The notes: generated from the sequence alone by a model not told the origin. A stretch of 64,000 bases of DNA from Cymbidium sinense (GCA_021442155.1 CM038221.1:30657906-30721905), one strand, 5' to 3'. Positions 50,271-62,530 are shown, counted from the stretch's first letter. Numbers and translations are program-made.

Positions 50271-50513
50271 TGAAATATATATATATATCAGAAAAGGATG
50301 CGAAACGAATCATCCGTGCAAACGCCCGACGCGTGTACTTATGACAGCTGTAAGCAAGCAACCGCCTGCCCGGGAGTAGCCGGTGCAATCCCCTCACATC
50401 ACCATCCAACCGACAATAGCCAGTTAACACCTTCATATACCCCACCCCTCCCCCTGCCGTCTCTCTTCACCTCAGTACCCTCCCATGCTTCCCCTTTCAC
50501 GTTGATTTGGGCG

Positions 50514-50526
50514 TTTTAGGGTTAGG
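50514..50526 (-). promoter_or_regulatory. Telo-box-like element in the MYB 5' leader
   Basis: TTTTAGGGTTAGG; its complement contains AACCCTAA. Telo-boxes near transcription starts of plant genes bind TRB/Pur-alpha type proteins and are common in growth-related promoters. It lies about 43 bases before the start codon. A six-codon upstream frame (ATG 50,485 to TGA 50,503-50,505) would be in the leader if transcription starts near 50,460. Confidence 0.45.
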
Positions 50527-50568
50527 ATTAGAGCTTCGGTTCTCTCAAGAGATTGGATTCGACTGATC

Positions 50569-51441
50569 ATGGCGGCTAATGACGTGGATCGGATCAAGGG
50601 ACCTTGGAGTCCGGAGGAAGACGAGATGCTACAGATACTGGTGGAGAAGCATGGGCCGAGGAATTGGTCTCTGATCAGCAAATCGATTCCTGGGAGATCA
50701 GGGAAGTCCTGCAGGTTGCGGTGGTTTAACCAGCTTTCGCCGAAGGTGGAGCATCGCCCATTTACGCCGGATGAAGACGAGACTATCATTAGCGCGCATC
50801 GGCGCTTTGGTAACAAGTGGGCGACCATTGCTCGACTACTGTCCGGCCGCACTGATAACGCCATTAAGAATCATTGGAACTCAACCCTCGAGCGCAAGGA
50901 AGCTGCCGCAGCCGCTGCCGTTGCTTGGACGTCTGAGGAAAGAATGATGGGGGCTTTGGAGGATTGCAGGCCGATCAAGCGGTCGAATGGCGCCAGGCTC
51001 TGTTTCAGCCCGGGTAGTCCATCGGGATGTGATGATACTGGGCCGACGAAACGCAATTATCCTCAGCCGTCATCATTGCAGGTTGGTAAAGTAATCAAGG
51101 CTGACGCGCCTGATTCTACAACTGGGAAATGGAATCCCTGCGATCCCTTCACATTTCTCACCTTGTCTCTTCCGGGGTCGTCTTGTGGTCAAAACGAATC
51201 TTCCGATAACCAGAAACAGACCGATCCCCAACTCCTGGAGAAGAAACCACCATCGGTCTCCATGGCTTCCCCCTTCAGCTTGGAATTCCTGGAAGCGTTG
51301 CAGGAGATAATCCACCAGGAGGTCAAGAACTACATGAGCGGGTTGGAGCACCGGGGAATATTGCCGCCGCCTCTGCCGCCGGAGGAGGATAGCAAGTTAA
51401 ACAGTGTTGCTAAGGGAATCGGAATATCGAGGATCAATTAG
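50569..51441 (+). CDS. R2R3-MYB transcription factor, subgroup 22 (MYB44/70/73/77-like)
   Basis: A 290-residue nuclear DNA-binding protein, complete and intronless, as usual for subgroup 22. R2 spans residues 9-58 (Trp13, 33, 52; [11 protein letters not shown]) and R3 61-109 (Phe65 in place of the first Trp, then Trp84 and 103; [15 protein letters not shown]). Behind the MYB domain are three subgroup marks: [14 protein letters not shown] (142-155), FLTLSLPG (196-203), whose LTLSL fits an LxLxL EAR repression motif, and [20 protein letters not shown] (240-259). An Ala run lies at 112-117. Known members act in ABA, auxin, wounding and stress responses, as activators or repressors. The start at 50,569 is the first ATG giving the full R2 repeat. 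Which paralogue it is cannot be told here. Antisense frames (50,472-50,864, 50,871-51,056) are shadows. Confidence 0.96.
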   Translation: MAANDVDRIKGPWSPEEDEMLQILVEKHGPRNWSLISKSIPGRSGKSCRLRWFNQLSPKVEHRPFTPDEDETIISAHRRFGNKWATIARLLSGRTDNAIKNHWNSTLERKEAAAAAAVAWTSEERMMGALEDCRPIKRSNGARLCFSPGSPSGCDDTGPTKRNYPQPSSLQVGKVIKADAPDSTTGKWNPCDPFTFLTLSLPGSSCGQNESSDNQKQTDPQLLEKKPPSVSMASPFSLEFLEALQEIIHQEVKNYMSGLEHRGILPPPLPPEEDSKLNSVAKGIGISRIN

Positions 51442-53127
51442 GGAAGAAGAGTGGTAGAAACCCTAATGCAATCGTAAATCCGAATTGCAGAGAAGAATAG
51501 AAAGTGAAAAAAAAACCTCCTTTTGTGAAGATTTCTTTTTGTTCTTGCAGAACCTCTTAATTTTTCCGTTTTTTCACAATTTTTAGTCCTCAAAATAATT
51601 TCCTCGGCGTATATATTTAATTGACCAATATATCAGATCAAATGAATCCTTCATAGGAACAAAGTAAATGGCATAATTTAGATTAATTTAATTAAATGAA
51701 TAGGGGCGGTTGTAAACTCTAATTTTTTATTAAAATTTTAATATTATATAGTATACTAATTATATCTCTCACTTAAACTCAAATTTTTAATAATAATTTA
51801 ATATTTATTATATTTTAAATTCAATTTTCTTGTATATAATAGTTTTATATATTGTCATCAAAATTTAAACAAAATAAGATGGTATTATTTGTTTAGAAGG
51901 GTGAAATTAATTTATGAAAAATTCGATAAATATATTTTAGACATGAATATTTATTAATTCAGAGGTTGAGGATATTTTTATCATAAAAATTACTATTATA
52001 ATAAAATGTTATTATAAATTTAATATTTTAAGAACAATAATAGATACACATTTTATGAGATAAATAATGGATTTAAAGAATATTTTATAAAATTATTAAT
52101 TCTTAATTTAACATGGATTCTTAAGATGGATATAGGTCATTCAAAATAATGATATCTATTAACTTATAACTAAATTATATTCTGAAATTTATTAAAGAAC
52201 TACATTTAAAAATTCATTTGGAGCATTTTAAAATTGAAACTCATTAAAATTAACCCTTTTTTTTTCTTTTTGGAAATCTCTCCATTATTTCTTATATGTC
52301 AAATATTAGTTAAAAAATTTGATCATATATTTTCTATTGATCAATTAATCAGATTGGTTATGATATAGTATGTTTTGATTACAATAATTGAATGTGTATT
52401 TTTTATAATGAAGGTTATCATGACAAGATATTTGAATAAAATGAAAGATAATTTTTATGATAGCTCTTTAATAATATATACTCAGAATGATATTATAATG
52501 TATTTTAATATATAATCATTAATTTATAAATTTGATGTAAATAAAGCATCAAATACAATCTAAAATGTTTAAGCATAATTATTATATTAAAAAATATTTT
52601 TTCCTTAATTTAAACATTTTTTTAGGTAATTTTCATTTAATGTTTATGTTTTTATTATTTTAATTATAAAAAAAAATAAAATTTAATTATTTTTTATCTC
52701 GCCACTTCTCTTTTTAAATTATGGTTCTTCTATTTAGTAGAATAAATATTGTTTACCTACTTCTAAATTTAGTTAAATATTATTTAATCCGATTGTATTT
52801 GATAAAATATTATCTCAAATTAATTATTTGATGGATTTTCAAGATCACTTTTGAGTAAGAATTGTTGAAGTCTTGAGGTACTTTAAAAAATTTATAGGTT
52901 ATAATTCTTTTTTGAATTTATTGTAAGTATAAATAAGTTTCAAATGATGTAAATTTATAATTAAAATAATTTTATCATGAAGTTTCAAAAACATTTTTAA
53001 AATGGCTATTTATTGAATCATTGACCAATTGGGCCAATCTTGGCATAGGTTGGTGGATTAACTTGATTTATAACCTTATTGTCAAGTGCTTCATTTTTGG
53101 TGATGATGCAATTAATTTTAAGGGAGG
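51442..53127. other. MYB 3' flank, AT-rich
   Basis: Mostly ATTTAAAT-type sequence, with no gene or structured repeat I can support. Confidence 0.4.
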
Positions 53128-54775
53128 ATTTACATGCATAGCATCTAAAACTTATGAATTTACATATGTAGCACCGCAAAGTTAATATTTACTAAGATTT
53201 GGTATTTTGCATTCAAAATACAAAATGAATTTAACACATGCGATTACTTTATATTTTGAGTTTACAAATTCACTGCTTTTTTTTTTTTGGTTAATAAAAT
53301 ATAAAGAATCAAGGTTGACATCTACGGGGCAACCTTAGCAAGCGTGACGACGGTAAGGCGATCATGCGGCGCGGTCCGTGATCCCACTTTACATCATTCT
53401 GATTTGAATTACCAAATCAGTGAATTTTAAATACACGAATAGCTTTCTCATGTGATTAAAATACCGAATTTTACTTTTTCAGAACCAAACAAATGTTCAA
53501 AACGTTATTTGAATGGAGATTTGAAGTATGATTCCAAAGCAGAATCAATCAAATTAAAATGCATGAGAAACTTTTGAAAGTGCTCAAAAATAGACCTCCG
53601 TCCATTTTGTAATTCTCCGTTACCCCTTCGCCTCTTGTCTACTCCATATCGCATTCTCCGGGACTGCTCCATTGAAGTGAACTACATCTGCACATCTTCT
53701 TCGATTAATCTCAGGTCGCATCTTAGCAAACCATCTGCCCACCCTACTCCATTCACGTAAACTATCATCACCTTCCTTACTCGTGCAAGAACACAAGAAA
53801 CAAACCTACTTGTGTTGCTCCATTCAATCTAACTGTATCCACATATTTTTCTCAACTAATCTCACACCACATCACATCAACCATCTTGCTTGTACTCTCA
53901 TCAGTTCTTCATAGTTCTCCATGATTTGTTTTTACATATATTTGTTTGTTGTTTATATCTTCTGATGGAAAACAATGATTCTTAGTTAATTACAATTGAA
54001 AGTAGATATATTATTTTCTGATATATGCTAGAAGATTTTCTATATCTGCATATTTGTTTCTGTTAAATAAAATGAAGATTTGACTACGAAGGATTTTCCT
54101 ATACCCAACTCAAGACTTCCTTCTCCTTTGCAAGAATTTCATGAAAAAATTTAAACAACATGCTTTCTATGTTTTCATAAAGGATCTTTCCGGTAGCCAC
54201 AAAATCTATTGCAATTTGGTATAAATTAAATTCAGGCAAAAAAAAATCTCAATATTAAAAAGAGGGATTAAACCTTATAGCAATTTAACAGAGTAGAGTT
54301 TGACGACTAGTAGTGGGGATTTTGAGAACCGATAGTGGGCAATTCGTCGACCAATAATTAGCAGTTTGGCGACCAGCCATGAGCAATTATAATCGTAAAT
54401 TTCTTCATTAGCAGCTGATTCTCACACTTATCTGAAACTACTACTTGCACTGAAGAAACATGAGTACAACCCAATAGCTCCCATGTGACTTTTAGGGAGA
54501 GAGGCTGCCGAAATAGAAGAAGCATCAAATCCGAAGTGAAAATAGTAACGAGGAGCAGAGGATCAATCACCGACCACAATATTATTTGTGAGAGATGGAG
54601 AAGATGATAAGAAAGAGATGATATGACTTCATGAGGATACATAACGGCGAGAGTTATTGAATGGATGGAGGTCTATATTTGAGCACTTTCTAACATTTCT
54701 TGTGTGATTTTAGTAAATATTAATTTTGGGATGTTAAATATATAAATACATAAGTTTTAGAGTTATGTATATAAA
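53128..54775. mobile_element. Inverted-repeat element, ~1.65 kb, probable Mutator-like
   Basis: The left end (ATTTACATGCATAGCATCTAAAACTTATGAATTTACATAT, then GTTAATATTTACTAA) is matched by the reverse complement of the right end (54,710-54,775: TCTAAAACTTATGTATTTATATATTTAACA). Inside is a second inverted pair, 53,560-53,607 and 54,658-54,705 (GAAAGTGCTCAAAAATAGACC against its complement). The left arm carries an extra ~350 bases (53,195-53,555) lacking in the right arm, probably a nested insertion. The cargo at 53,610-54,650 includes a ~160-bp imperfect duplication and a 94-residue minus frame (54,358-54,642) with no family I recognise. The ends match the MITEs at 43,222 and 55,374. Confidence 0.65.
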
Positions 54776-55373
54776 TTTTAAAATGACTCACACTCATAAA
54801 ATTTTTTTTTATTACACCTCAAGTTTTATTTATGACTCAAGCATACATCTGTGCATAACAAGATAGCTTAAATTAATCAATCTTAAAAGAGATGGAGTGC
54901 AAAATAATAATTTTAACATTAATCAAAACTGATCAATCTTCATTGAACTCTAAGAGAAGTTGCTTAACCACTATTCATGCAAGTAGGGGAACTTTTTTGG
55001 ACCTTCATCAAACAATCAAAGTTTCTTCAATTATTGTTCAAAACTTTTTATGATTAAATGAACTTCAAACAATGCTTAATTACGAGAGAAACTTGTTCAA
55101 ATATATTACGTGTTAGAAAATTTGTGGCAGTAAGTATAAGTAAAATTTTACATATCACTATTGAGACTTGTCATTTAAAAAATAAAAAAATAAAATTATA
55201 TATATCACTATTTTTTTATATAATTATAATTGTGTTAAATAAACTCTTAGGATGAACTGAATTTTTGAATATATTTCTAATAAAATTATTGAACATATAT
55301 TTTTTAATTTTAAATATTATGTGATATATAAATTTAATTTTTTTATCATTATTATTTAAGAAAATATAAAAAA

Positions 55374-55601
55374 ATTTACATATATAGCACATGATTCTTA
55401 TATATTAAACTATCTAACACTAAAAATTTAGTATTCATAAATCTTACATTTTTCTTATGCATATAAAGTTATTTTTAACTTTTAAAATTAACAATAATGT
55501 TATTTGATGTAATATTAAATATTTAATTATTATTTATATAAATATAAAATTTTTGATATTATATATATAAATATATAAGAGTCATGTGCTATATATATAA
55601 A
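55374..55601. mobile_element. MITE with long terminal inverted repeats
   Basis: The left end ATTTACATATATAGCACATG-ATTCTTATATATT is matched by the reverse complement of the right end (ATTTATATATATAGCACATG-ACTCTTATATATT). It is the same family as 43,222-43,443. It lies about 220 bases before the third gene's start codon, so it could be in its promoter. Confidence 0.7.
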
Positions 55602-55823
55602 TGCCTCATAAATATAATTATCATAATAATTTATAAAAAAAATGAATTTTTAAAAGGAGGGTTCGAGAGTGGGTAAAATCTCAGAAGATAGGGAGCGGAG
55701 GTAAGCAGAAACTACTAGAAGCATCGCGTACTTTTTAAAAAAGGGTTCGAGGATCGCCGGGAGAGAGGAATTCGTGCCGGCAAACACTTCGATCAGAAGG
55801 AGAATACCTAAGAGTATCTGGCA

Positions 55824-56006
55824 ATGGATTCTATGAACATCGACGACGTCCTTGGTGCTCGTCATCAGGGAGAGGACGCTGAATCGGCGGCCGGCCGTGA
55901 TGCTGCTCGAATTCCTGTGGTCGCCGGCCGGGGAAATAGTTGGCCTTTCATTGATTTGGCACGGCAGCTTGTAACCCAGGGCAGGCCTTCCCTTGCTCTC
56001 CAGGCG
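55824..56006 (+). CDS. First exon of a plant gene of unknown function (partial)
   Basis: ATG at 55,824 opens a 61-codon GC-richer frame in AT-rich surroundings: MDSMNIDDVLGARHQG, an acidic/Ala-rich linker, then NSWPFIDLARQLVTQGRPSL-ALQA. It ends at donor GCG|GTAAGTTT (56,007), phase 0, and translating on gives a stop soon after, so an exon end is more likely than a short protein. The helical 'LARQLVTQGRPSLALQA' piece reminds me of small conserved plant proteins of unknown role with repeat-like helices, but I cannot name the family. I find no second exon to the window end. Transposon DNA from 57,400 on suggests a long intron or a broken gene. Confidence 0.6.
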
Positions 56007-57630
56007 GTAAGTTTACGTCGGGCCTGTAAACCTGTCTTTACTTTTTTTTTAATTAGCTTCTGAGCTTGACCATGGATGTTTTTTTAAAAGCTTGGTTTTT
56101 ATTTTTATTAATTGATCGAGTGTGTGCACATTTAGTTGGTATGAGTGTGAATTGACGCTCGGTTGATGCTTATTTTGTTAATTTAAAATTATGTATATAG
56201 ATTGTGAAATTCATTTTTCAGCAAGTAGCAGCTTGTATACATAGAAAAGTAAAAATAAACTAAGCAGGACAAGCCTGTTGGACGGACTTACGGAAAATTG
56301 ACACTATCCTTGTGGAAGTTGTATCCCTTCTAAGGGAATTTCGTTCTCTTTTTTTTTTCCCTAAGATACAACACTCCGATTCTTCACATTTCATGATTTC
56401 ATGAAGATATTTATGAATCCTTGGGCTAATGAATGCCTAAAAGAAAATGAAGAATTTCTGCAGCATAATAAAATTGGCTAGAGGGAGTGTAAAGAAGGGA
56501 GTTTTATGGATTTATCATGAAATATGAAATCATCCTTATGAGCGAGATCATTATTCTGTCTATAGGCATAGACCTTTTCGTAAAAACTATTTATATGGAA
56601 CGTTGCATTTTTTTTCCTGAATTATGGAGTCTCAATCTCTCTTGATTTATGGAGAGTTATATCTATTCATGGCAATTATATATGTTGCACAATTTCATGA
56701 ATTTTGAACTTTTCCATAATAATGTTAATTCCTACTTTCTTTCCAAGCCAAAATAAAAAAATAAAAATTTATATGGAATTTTTGAGTTTTATTTTACTGT
56801 TAGAATTATTTGGATGTTTTAGCATTGATTTATTTGAGCTTGGGATAATTGATTCTTATAAATGAGCATTGGGAAAAAGAAGCTGCTGTGTTAATGAATT
56901 GTCAAAACTTTTTATAACTGGTGCAAAGAGAGAGGCTGAGGAATTAAGTTAGTGAGCAGTCAAGTTTTTTAGGTTCAAAAGGTGGTTTCTAGACGTGCCA
57001 GTGTCGCATTATGGTAGTTTTGGCTGTCACTTTTGGATACCATTCTTTTACTTGGTTATTTCTATTCCCTATTCTTAACGGAGATGAATTCTTGATTGAA
57101 GGTCTGAACTGAATTCTGATATATTGAATGCTTCATTATCCTTTTGTGTTTGAGTTTAGGATTTATATGAATAATTTAGGAAGGGTTGTTCTAGGTTGTT
57201 TGTTTTAATAGAACGGTCAATATGGAACTTCTTACATTTTCCTGCCATATGTTTTTTTTCCTATTTTGATAGTTTTTTTTCTCTCGGATGTCTGTATAGG
57301 AATTTTTTATTAGACAAAAAAGAGATATTCCTTCACACGCATGATGAAACTTCATTGATCCTTGCGCTGACAATGTTACAGTAATGCTTTGCCACAGTTG
57401 TGAGGGCAGCTACCTGCACAGTTGAGATGAGCAATTCCCAATTGTGAAGAAAGTTGCTCTACTTCTATAATGCGAAGTCAAACCAAGAGAAAACCCAATT
57501 GAAAAATGAGAAAAGTGTGGTAAACAAATTTGATGCCAAAAATAACAGAGAGACTTTTATATCAAATCCTCTGTAACATTAAAGTACAAAGCCGTTAGCC
57601 AATTATGTTCAAATTACCAAAACCAATAGT
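56007..57630. other. Probable intron/flank of the 55,824 gene
   Basis: Intron-like, T-rich DNA without a recognisable exon. Frames at 57,191-57,373 (minus) and 57,196-57,384 (plus) overlap each other and have no domain. Confidence 0.4.
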
Positions 57631-57639
57631 TGTAAAAAC

Positions 57640-58386
57640 CAATCAAGTTTAAGTAGCATTTGAACTGGAGAATAGGATCGCATTGGTAAACATGTTTGTA
57701 ATATTGTGCTGCATGTAGATCTTGTAGACTAAAATCTCACCATCTTCAACTTTTTATATGATGAAGTGGCACTAAATATTAATATGCTTCGTTCTCTGTA
57801 GTACATCTGAACTCTAGCTAAGTGGATTGCATTATTATTGTCGTTGAAAATCAATAATCTACTCTATTGTTACTCAAATCATTTAAGCAAACCTGTAATC
57901 AAATAATCTCTTTAATAAATTTAATAAGTGTCGTTCTTTATTTTTTTAGTAGTCAAAGAAACTAAAAACTAAAGGCATACTCGATTTGAGACCTACTGTT
58001 AAGATCACCAACAGTATTAGAGTAAAAAAAAACCCCATAACACCACATTCTGATTTATCATTAGCATATATTAAACCATAACATGTAATACCTCTAAGAT
58101 ACCTCAAAATTCAGTTAAGTGTTTTCTAATGTCCCTAGACATACTTGTCTATATATATTTGTTTACAAAATTAATAACTTGTGAAATGTCCAAATATGTG
58201 TTCATGATAACACATGCAATACTTCCAACTGCATCAATGTAAATGTTGGTAACAATTGAAAATAACATATTTGTTATATACCTCCCCTCTTTTAGTGATT
58301 GAGGAGAGGTTGGTAACAATTGAAAACAACTGCAAGTGGAGGTGACAAGCTTTGCAGGCTACTAATATATCATTCTAACACAATTT

Positions 58387-58420
<34 letters not shown>

Positions 58421-58745
58421 TTAGAAATAAAATGTAATTTTCTATTGCTTAAAATCTTTAATCCTAAAATTTTCTTTGTTTCATCCTAATTTTTCCTCAA
58501 ATGCTACAATTAAATTAACTTCAATTCTTGGAATTCATGTTCGTAGTTGTAGTCAACATATCAACATATAAGAGTAGATTATATAGAATATATATTTGCA
58601 TGCTGCATAAGGTACACACAATTGAATTTATTTCTACTAGACCTATGATTGATCATAACTATATTAAAATTTCTCTATCATTCCCTGGGAAATTACTCTA
58701 GGCCATACAGAAATTTCTTCAAATGACACGGAGTATCTTTCTTTC
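57640..58745 (-). pseudogene. Ty1/copia pol remnant (reverse transcriptase-RNase H)
   Basis: Read on the minus strand from 58,745 downward across frame breaks: CHLKKFLYGLE-x-FPRE (the copia LKKSLYGLKQ.PR.W site, 58,685-58,722), LLLYVDML at about 58,560 (the YVDD catalytic box with one Asp lost), ILRYLRGITCYGLIYAND (58,060-58,115), GDLNSRSQIEYAFSF (RNase H, about 57,975-58,015), CDNNNAIHLARVQ and YYRER (about 57,775-57,850), and a final NMFTNAI-like stretch near 57,680. The order is exactly that of copia pol. It is dead, with stops and frameshifts throughout, and lies antisense to the 55,824 gene. Confidence 0.8.
58388..58418. repeat. (AT)n microsatellite inside the copia remnant
   Basis: An uninterrupted run of about 14-15 AT units. 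Confidence 0.85.
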
Positions 58746-60430
58746 TTATAACTTTAAATAGTGGTGGTTATTGCGCATCACCCATATTTTCTAAGTTGAG
58801 GTCATAAAACTATTGCTAATGAAGGGTTTACATATTCTTTTGGCTATACAATCATGATTTATATCTAAATTATCTTCATCTTGCATTTGTTTGTTTCACT
58901 TAAAGATCAATTTGTAGCTAACAATTATCTAAGGAATTCAAGCAAATTCAAGTTTCAATTTTTTATGAAGACTCCAATTTCTCAACCAGGTCCACTATTT
59001 TATTCCCTAAAAGCTTTCTCAAACTTTGATGGCTCTTCATCACAACCTGTCCCTACAACACTTAGAACACATGCATGACCACAATGGTAGGTGAACTCCC
59101 CTTCATCTTAGCATATCCTCTAATGCCGCCCCTTACCTCATTACTTTCCTAGCTTTTCCTTGCTTTGTGAGGATTTCCTTTTGGCGATTTGATCTTGTGA
59201 TCTTTCCAACATTTAAGAATCTTGGGATTGAACTTTAATATCATCTTCATGTTTCAGCTCAAGGTCATCAATCTTCTAGTTCTCTATGCATTTTATTAGA
59301 TATTTTCTTTGTTGTGAATTGATAACTTATACTAATACTCTCAAACTTCCTTCTATTTTTCTATATCTATCTTGTAATATTATACTTCGATGAGAAGATT
59401 GTTAATTTGGCTTCCCCATTTGAATTTTCTCTTCCGGGCAATTTTTAATTTTGGGGATCTCCTTTAGATGTTATTCGCTATTTCTTAGGAATCTTGAGAT
59501 TATTGGCTTTTTGCAGAGCTGTCGTGCTTGACAATAAGCATGTGCATAACTTCATCGCATGGATGATTATTTTAAGTTCTTCTCTAATAGAACTTACATC
59601 AATGATTTTTTATGAGGATTTTGAAAAGGTTCCCTATTTTATTCACTTGTTGGGCCCCCCATCATTCTTATTTGGGTTTCCTTTGCTTGCATGCATGCTG
59701 AATTCATGAATCCTAGTACTTTTTCTGTTGGCATCCATATTTGGCCATCCCTCGAAAATTGATTCCTCCATTTTTCTCATTATCTAGCCAATTGGTTGCC
59801 AAAGTTCTTGTTGAGTTGGACCTATCTATAAGAATAAAATTGGTTGAATTCAGAGAAGAACTACTACTTCCAAAATGGTGAATTCATATCTATGCCCACC
59901 TCTGCAAAGAATGCTTTAAAATACACCCTTGCTTGAAGAACCAAAGCATGAATCCAACTTGCAATGATGTCTTTGAAATCTCAATAGTGCACCTCTTTAG
60001 AATCCTTTGGTTCCAATATGCAAAATGTTGCTCCCATACATGATGTGTTTCAGGAAATTAATCCATTGGTTGCTCCTGATAGGTGTGGTGTTTTGGGGGC
60101 TTGTTCATTTTCTATTGAGTTTATTTTTCATCTTCACTTTGGAATTTTCTTATGCTTAAGAAACTCTATTTTATGAGTCTTCCCAACACCTACGAGTATG
60201 TTGGATTATTCTTAGTATGGGACTACTACTCAAGCTTTAATATATTAGCCCATATTAAATCAAATATTGGATTCAACCATTGTTTCTACTAAAGATTGCA
60301 TTTTCTTTTGCTCATTCTAAATAGAGGGTGGATATTAAGCCATGTTTCATGAATATGATTACAAGAAGAAATTCAGATAAGGATGTACTTAGTGTATATG
60401 AAACTGTTGGCCTACATATATGATCCACAA
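58746..60430. other. Degenerate DNA, possibly the upstream part of the copia element
   Basis: No clear domain on either strand. The plus frame at 59,494-59,709 (71 residues, hydrophobic) is probably chance. Position suggests integrase and gag of the copia element once lay here, but I cannot recognise them. Confidence 0.3.
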
Positions 60431-60439
60431 ATCAAATTA

Positions 60440-61487
60440 AACATAAGAAAATTAAATTTTACAATTAATGGAGGCGACGTCAACAGATTGCACGTAAAAT
60501 GCTCTAATTGCGATTGATTCGATTAAAATCACCACCATTTAAAAATTTAATTTCATAATTGCGTTCAATATTAAAATTAATTAAATGAAAAGTATCAGAT
60601 CAATTAATAGCCAATCAATTAATTAAAATCAATTTTTAATGAAATTACGCGCATATCGAGGTCGGGAGGCCTCGACGACATCCGAATGACCTCCGTTTAC
60701 GAAATATTGCCGCCGTAAACGTAAATCTATCAAACGTATTAATTTGTAATTAATGGCAGCCACGAACGCCGAGTGATTCAAGCGGACGTCGCAACTTTTC
60801 ACTTCGATCATCGACATCCAAATGAGACGCTAAACGACGATATCGTCTACAACGATAATACCTAAAATTGACACCCATATTGCTAGAATTTATTATCGGG
60901 ACTATTCGTCAAAATTTCTTTGATTAATGATAATTATGCTATCATTAAGCTAATGATCAGTCAAACTGATTAACCCTTGCCTTAATCTAGCCACCTAAGC
61001 TGACCAATCCCAATCGACCGCCCAATTACTCAATCAAATTGGCCATTTGACTGGCCAATTGAGCAAGCTTAAGCAACCTTATTATTGGTTGGTAACCAAT
61101 AAGCATTCATACAAATCTCAAGCGAACCTGCCCCAAGTCACGCAATCTTCCTCTCGTGCGATCCCTCTCTCGTTCCATCTCCATCTCCCAGCCGAACGAT
61201 CCTCTTGCTCATCTGTTCCAAGGAGCCAAGCACTCGTGCGAACACCCCCTTCCCGTCCATCCCGAGCGGCACAAGAAACCCTATCCCAAGCTCTCTCTAG
61301 CCGATCTTCCCTCCCTCTTGCTACTCCGACCCAACTCCTTGCTACAGCTGTTCGCATGCGAGCAACCGACCTCCTTCTGATCATCTAGCCCAAGCAAATC
61401 GAGCCCTAGCCTGAGTTCCTCTTCTTCCCCTCTCGTGCAATTAAATCTCCAGGTTGTTTCCTTTGAACTCTAAGCTCCATTTCACAT
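60440..61487. repeat. LTR-like / leader repeat, second copy of the window's first block
   Basis: 60,640-60,850 is richer in CG dinucleotides than its surroundings. At 60,858 the block shared with the window start begins. A pyrimidine-rich leader follows (61,140-61,440), so the local frames at 61,047-61,388, 61,156-61,380 and 61,118-61,384 (minus) overlap on both strands and are unlikely to be real. The layout of shared block, CT-rich leader and then tandem arrays parallels positions 1-2,012. Confidence 0.5.
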
Positions 61488-61858
61488 GCTTAAAGTGATG
61501 TTGAGATTTGGATCTAAAGCTTGGGATGATGTATAACCCAATGCTTCGTATTGCATGCAAGCATTTGTGTATTTTCATGTCTTTTGGCTTCTTTAGGATG
61601 ACATGATCTTATGAATGTCTCTTTTATATGCTTAAGAAGTGATTTGAGGTTTTAATTTAAGGTTTGGGATGATGTATGGCCAAAGTTTCATGCTGTATGT
61701 AAGCATTTATATATTTCCATACTTTGGATCCTTCTTAAATGACATGATTTGATGATTCTCTCTTCACTGTTTTCTTTTCTTTGCGTTTGTTGCAAAAAAC
61801 ATGGAAAACAGTAAGTTTGAAGGGTCGGCCTATTGTTTAAGATGTGTAAGAACTATCA
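61488..61858 (+). repeat. Left arm of a fold-back structure, with an internal duplication
   Basis: 61,593-61,858 is the reverse complement of 63,728-64,000 with scattered mismatches (landmarks ATGAATGTCTCTTTTATATG and TCTTCACTGTTTTCTTTTCT). The arm itself holds two copies, ~170 bases apart, of a unit containing GGGATGATGTAT and GCAAGCATTT. Confidence 0.85.
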
Positions 61859-62530
61859 TTCCTTAGCCAAATGATACAAAATAATTATTTCAAATCAATT
61901 TTGGTAGGACATAAATATGAAATCTCATATTTGGCTAAAAATATGTTTATATGATAATGAAATTCAAGTAGAACCTAAGCCAAACACTTGCCAAAGAATA
62001 GAGATATTCAAAGGGATTTTATTTCATTCTTCTCTCTTTCTCCTTTTTTTTTTATTTACTCACATGAATCATGTCAAATTCAATAGGATAGACATTCAAA
62101 ATTTTAGATTTGACTAGGGAAACACTTGCATGCCAATGAAATCTAATGAAAACAAAACCAATCATTAGCAACTAGTGGCAAGAGACAAAGACTATGCTAA
62201 ACTCACATGCATAAGTTTTAAAATTTTAGATTTAGCTAAGGAAGATGCTTGTACGGTAATAAAACCAATTAAGAGCAAAGTCTACTATTAGCAAGTAGTG
62301 ACAAGAAAGTAAGCACACATACTAAGCTTATATGCATATACTTGAAATTTCAGATTTACTAAGAATGTTTGTTTGCAAAACATATAGGCTAGTTTCAATC
62401 CACACAAAGCAACTACTCATATTGGATTGTAACAAATGCAAAAATCTGATATTCCACTTAAACTAGATAATTGTTTGCATAATAACAAATGATCTAATGA
62501 TGGAGAGAAGTGAGAACAAGGCAAGACACC

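Noticed and set aside
50273..50288. TATA box of the MYB gene
   Set aside because: It is an (AT)n run nearly 300 bases before the start. A nearer TCATATACCCC at about 50,433 is possible but weak, so neither is called.
50472..50864. 130-residue frame antisense to the MYB gene
   Set aside because: It is the shadow of a conserved MYB domain on the other strand.
61047..61388. 113-residue frame with Ser/Pro-rich, transit-peptide-like sequence
   Set aside because: It lies in a CT-rich leader that opens frames in all directions (74 residues plus, 88 residues minus over the same bases). The layout is that of an LTR leader.
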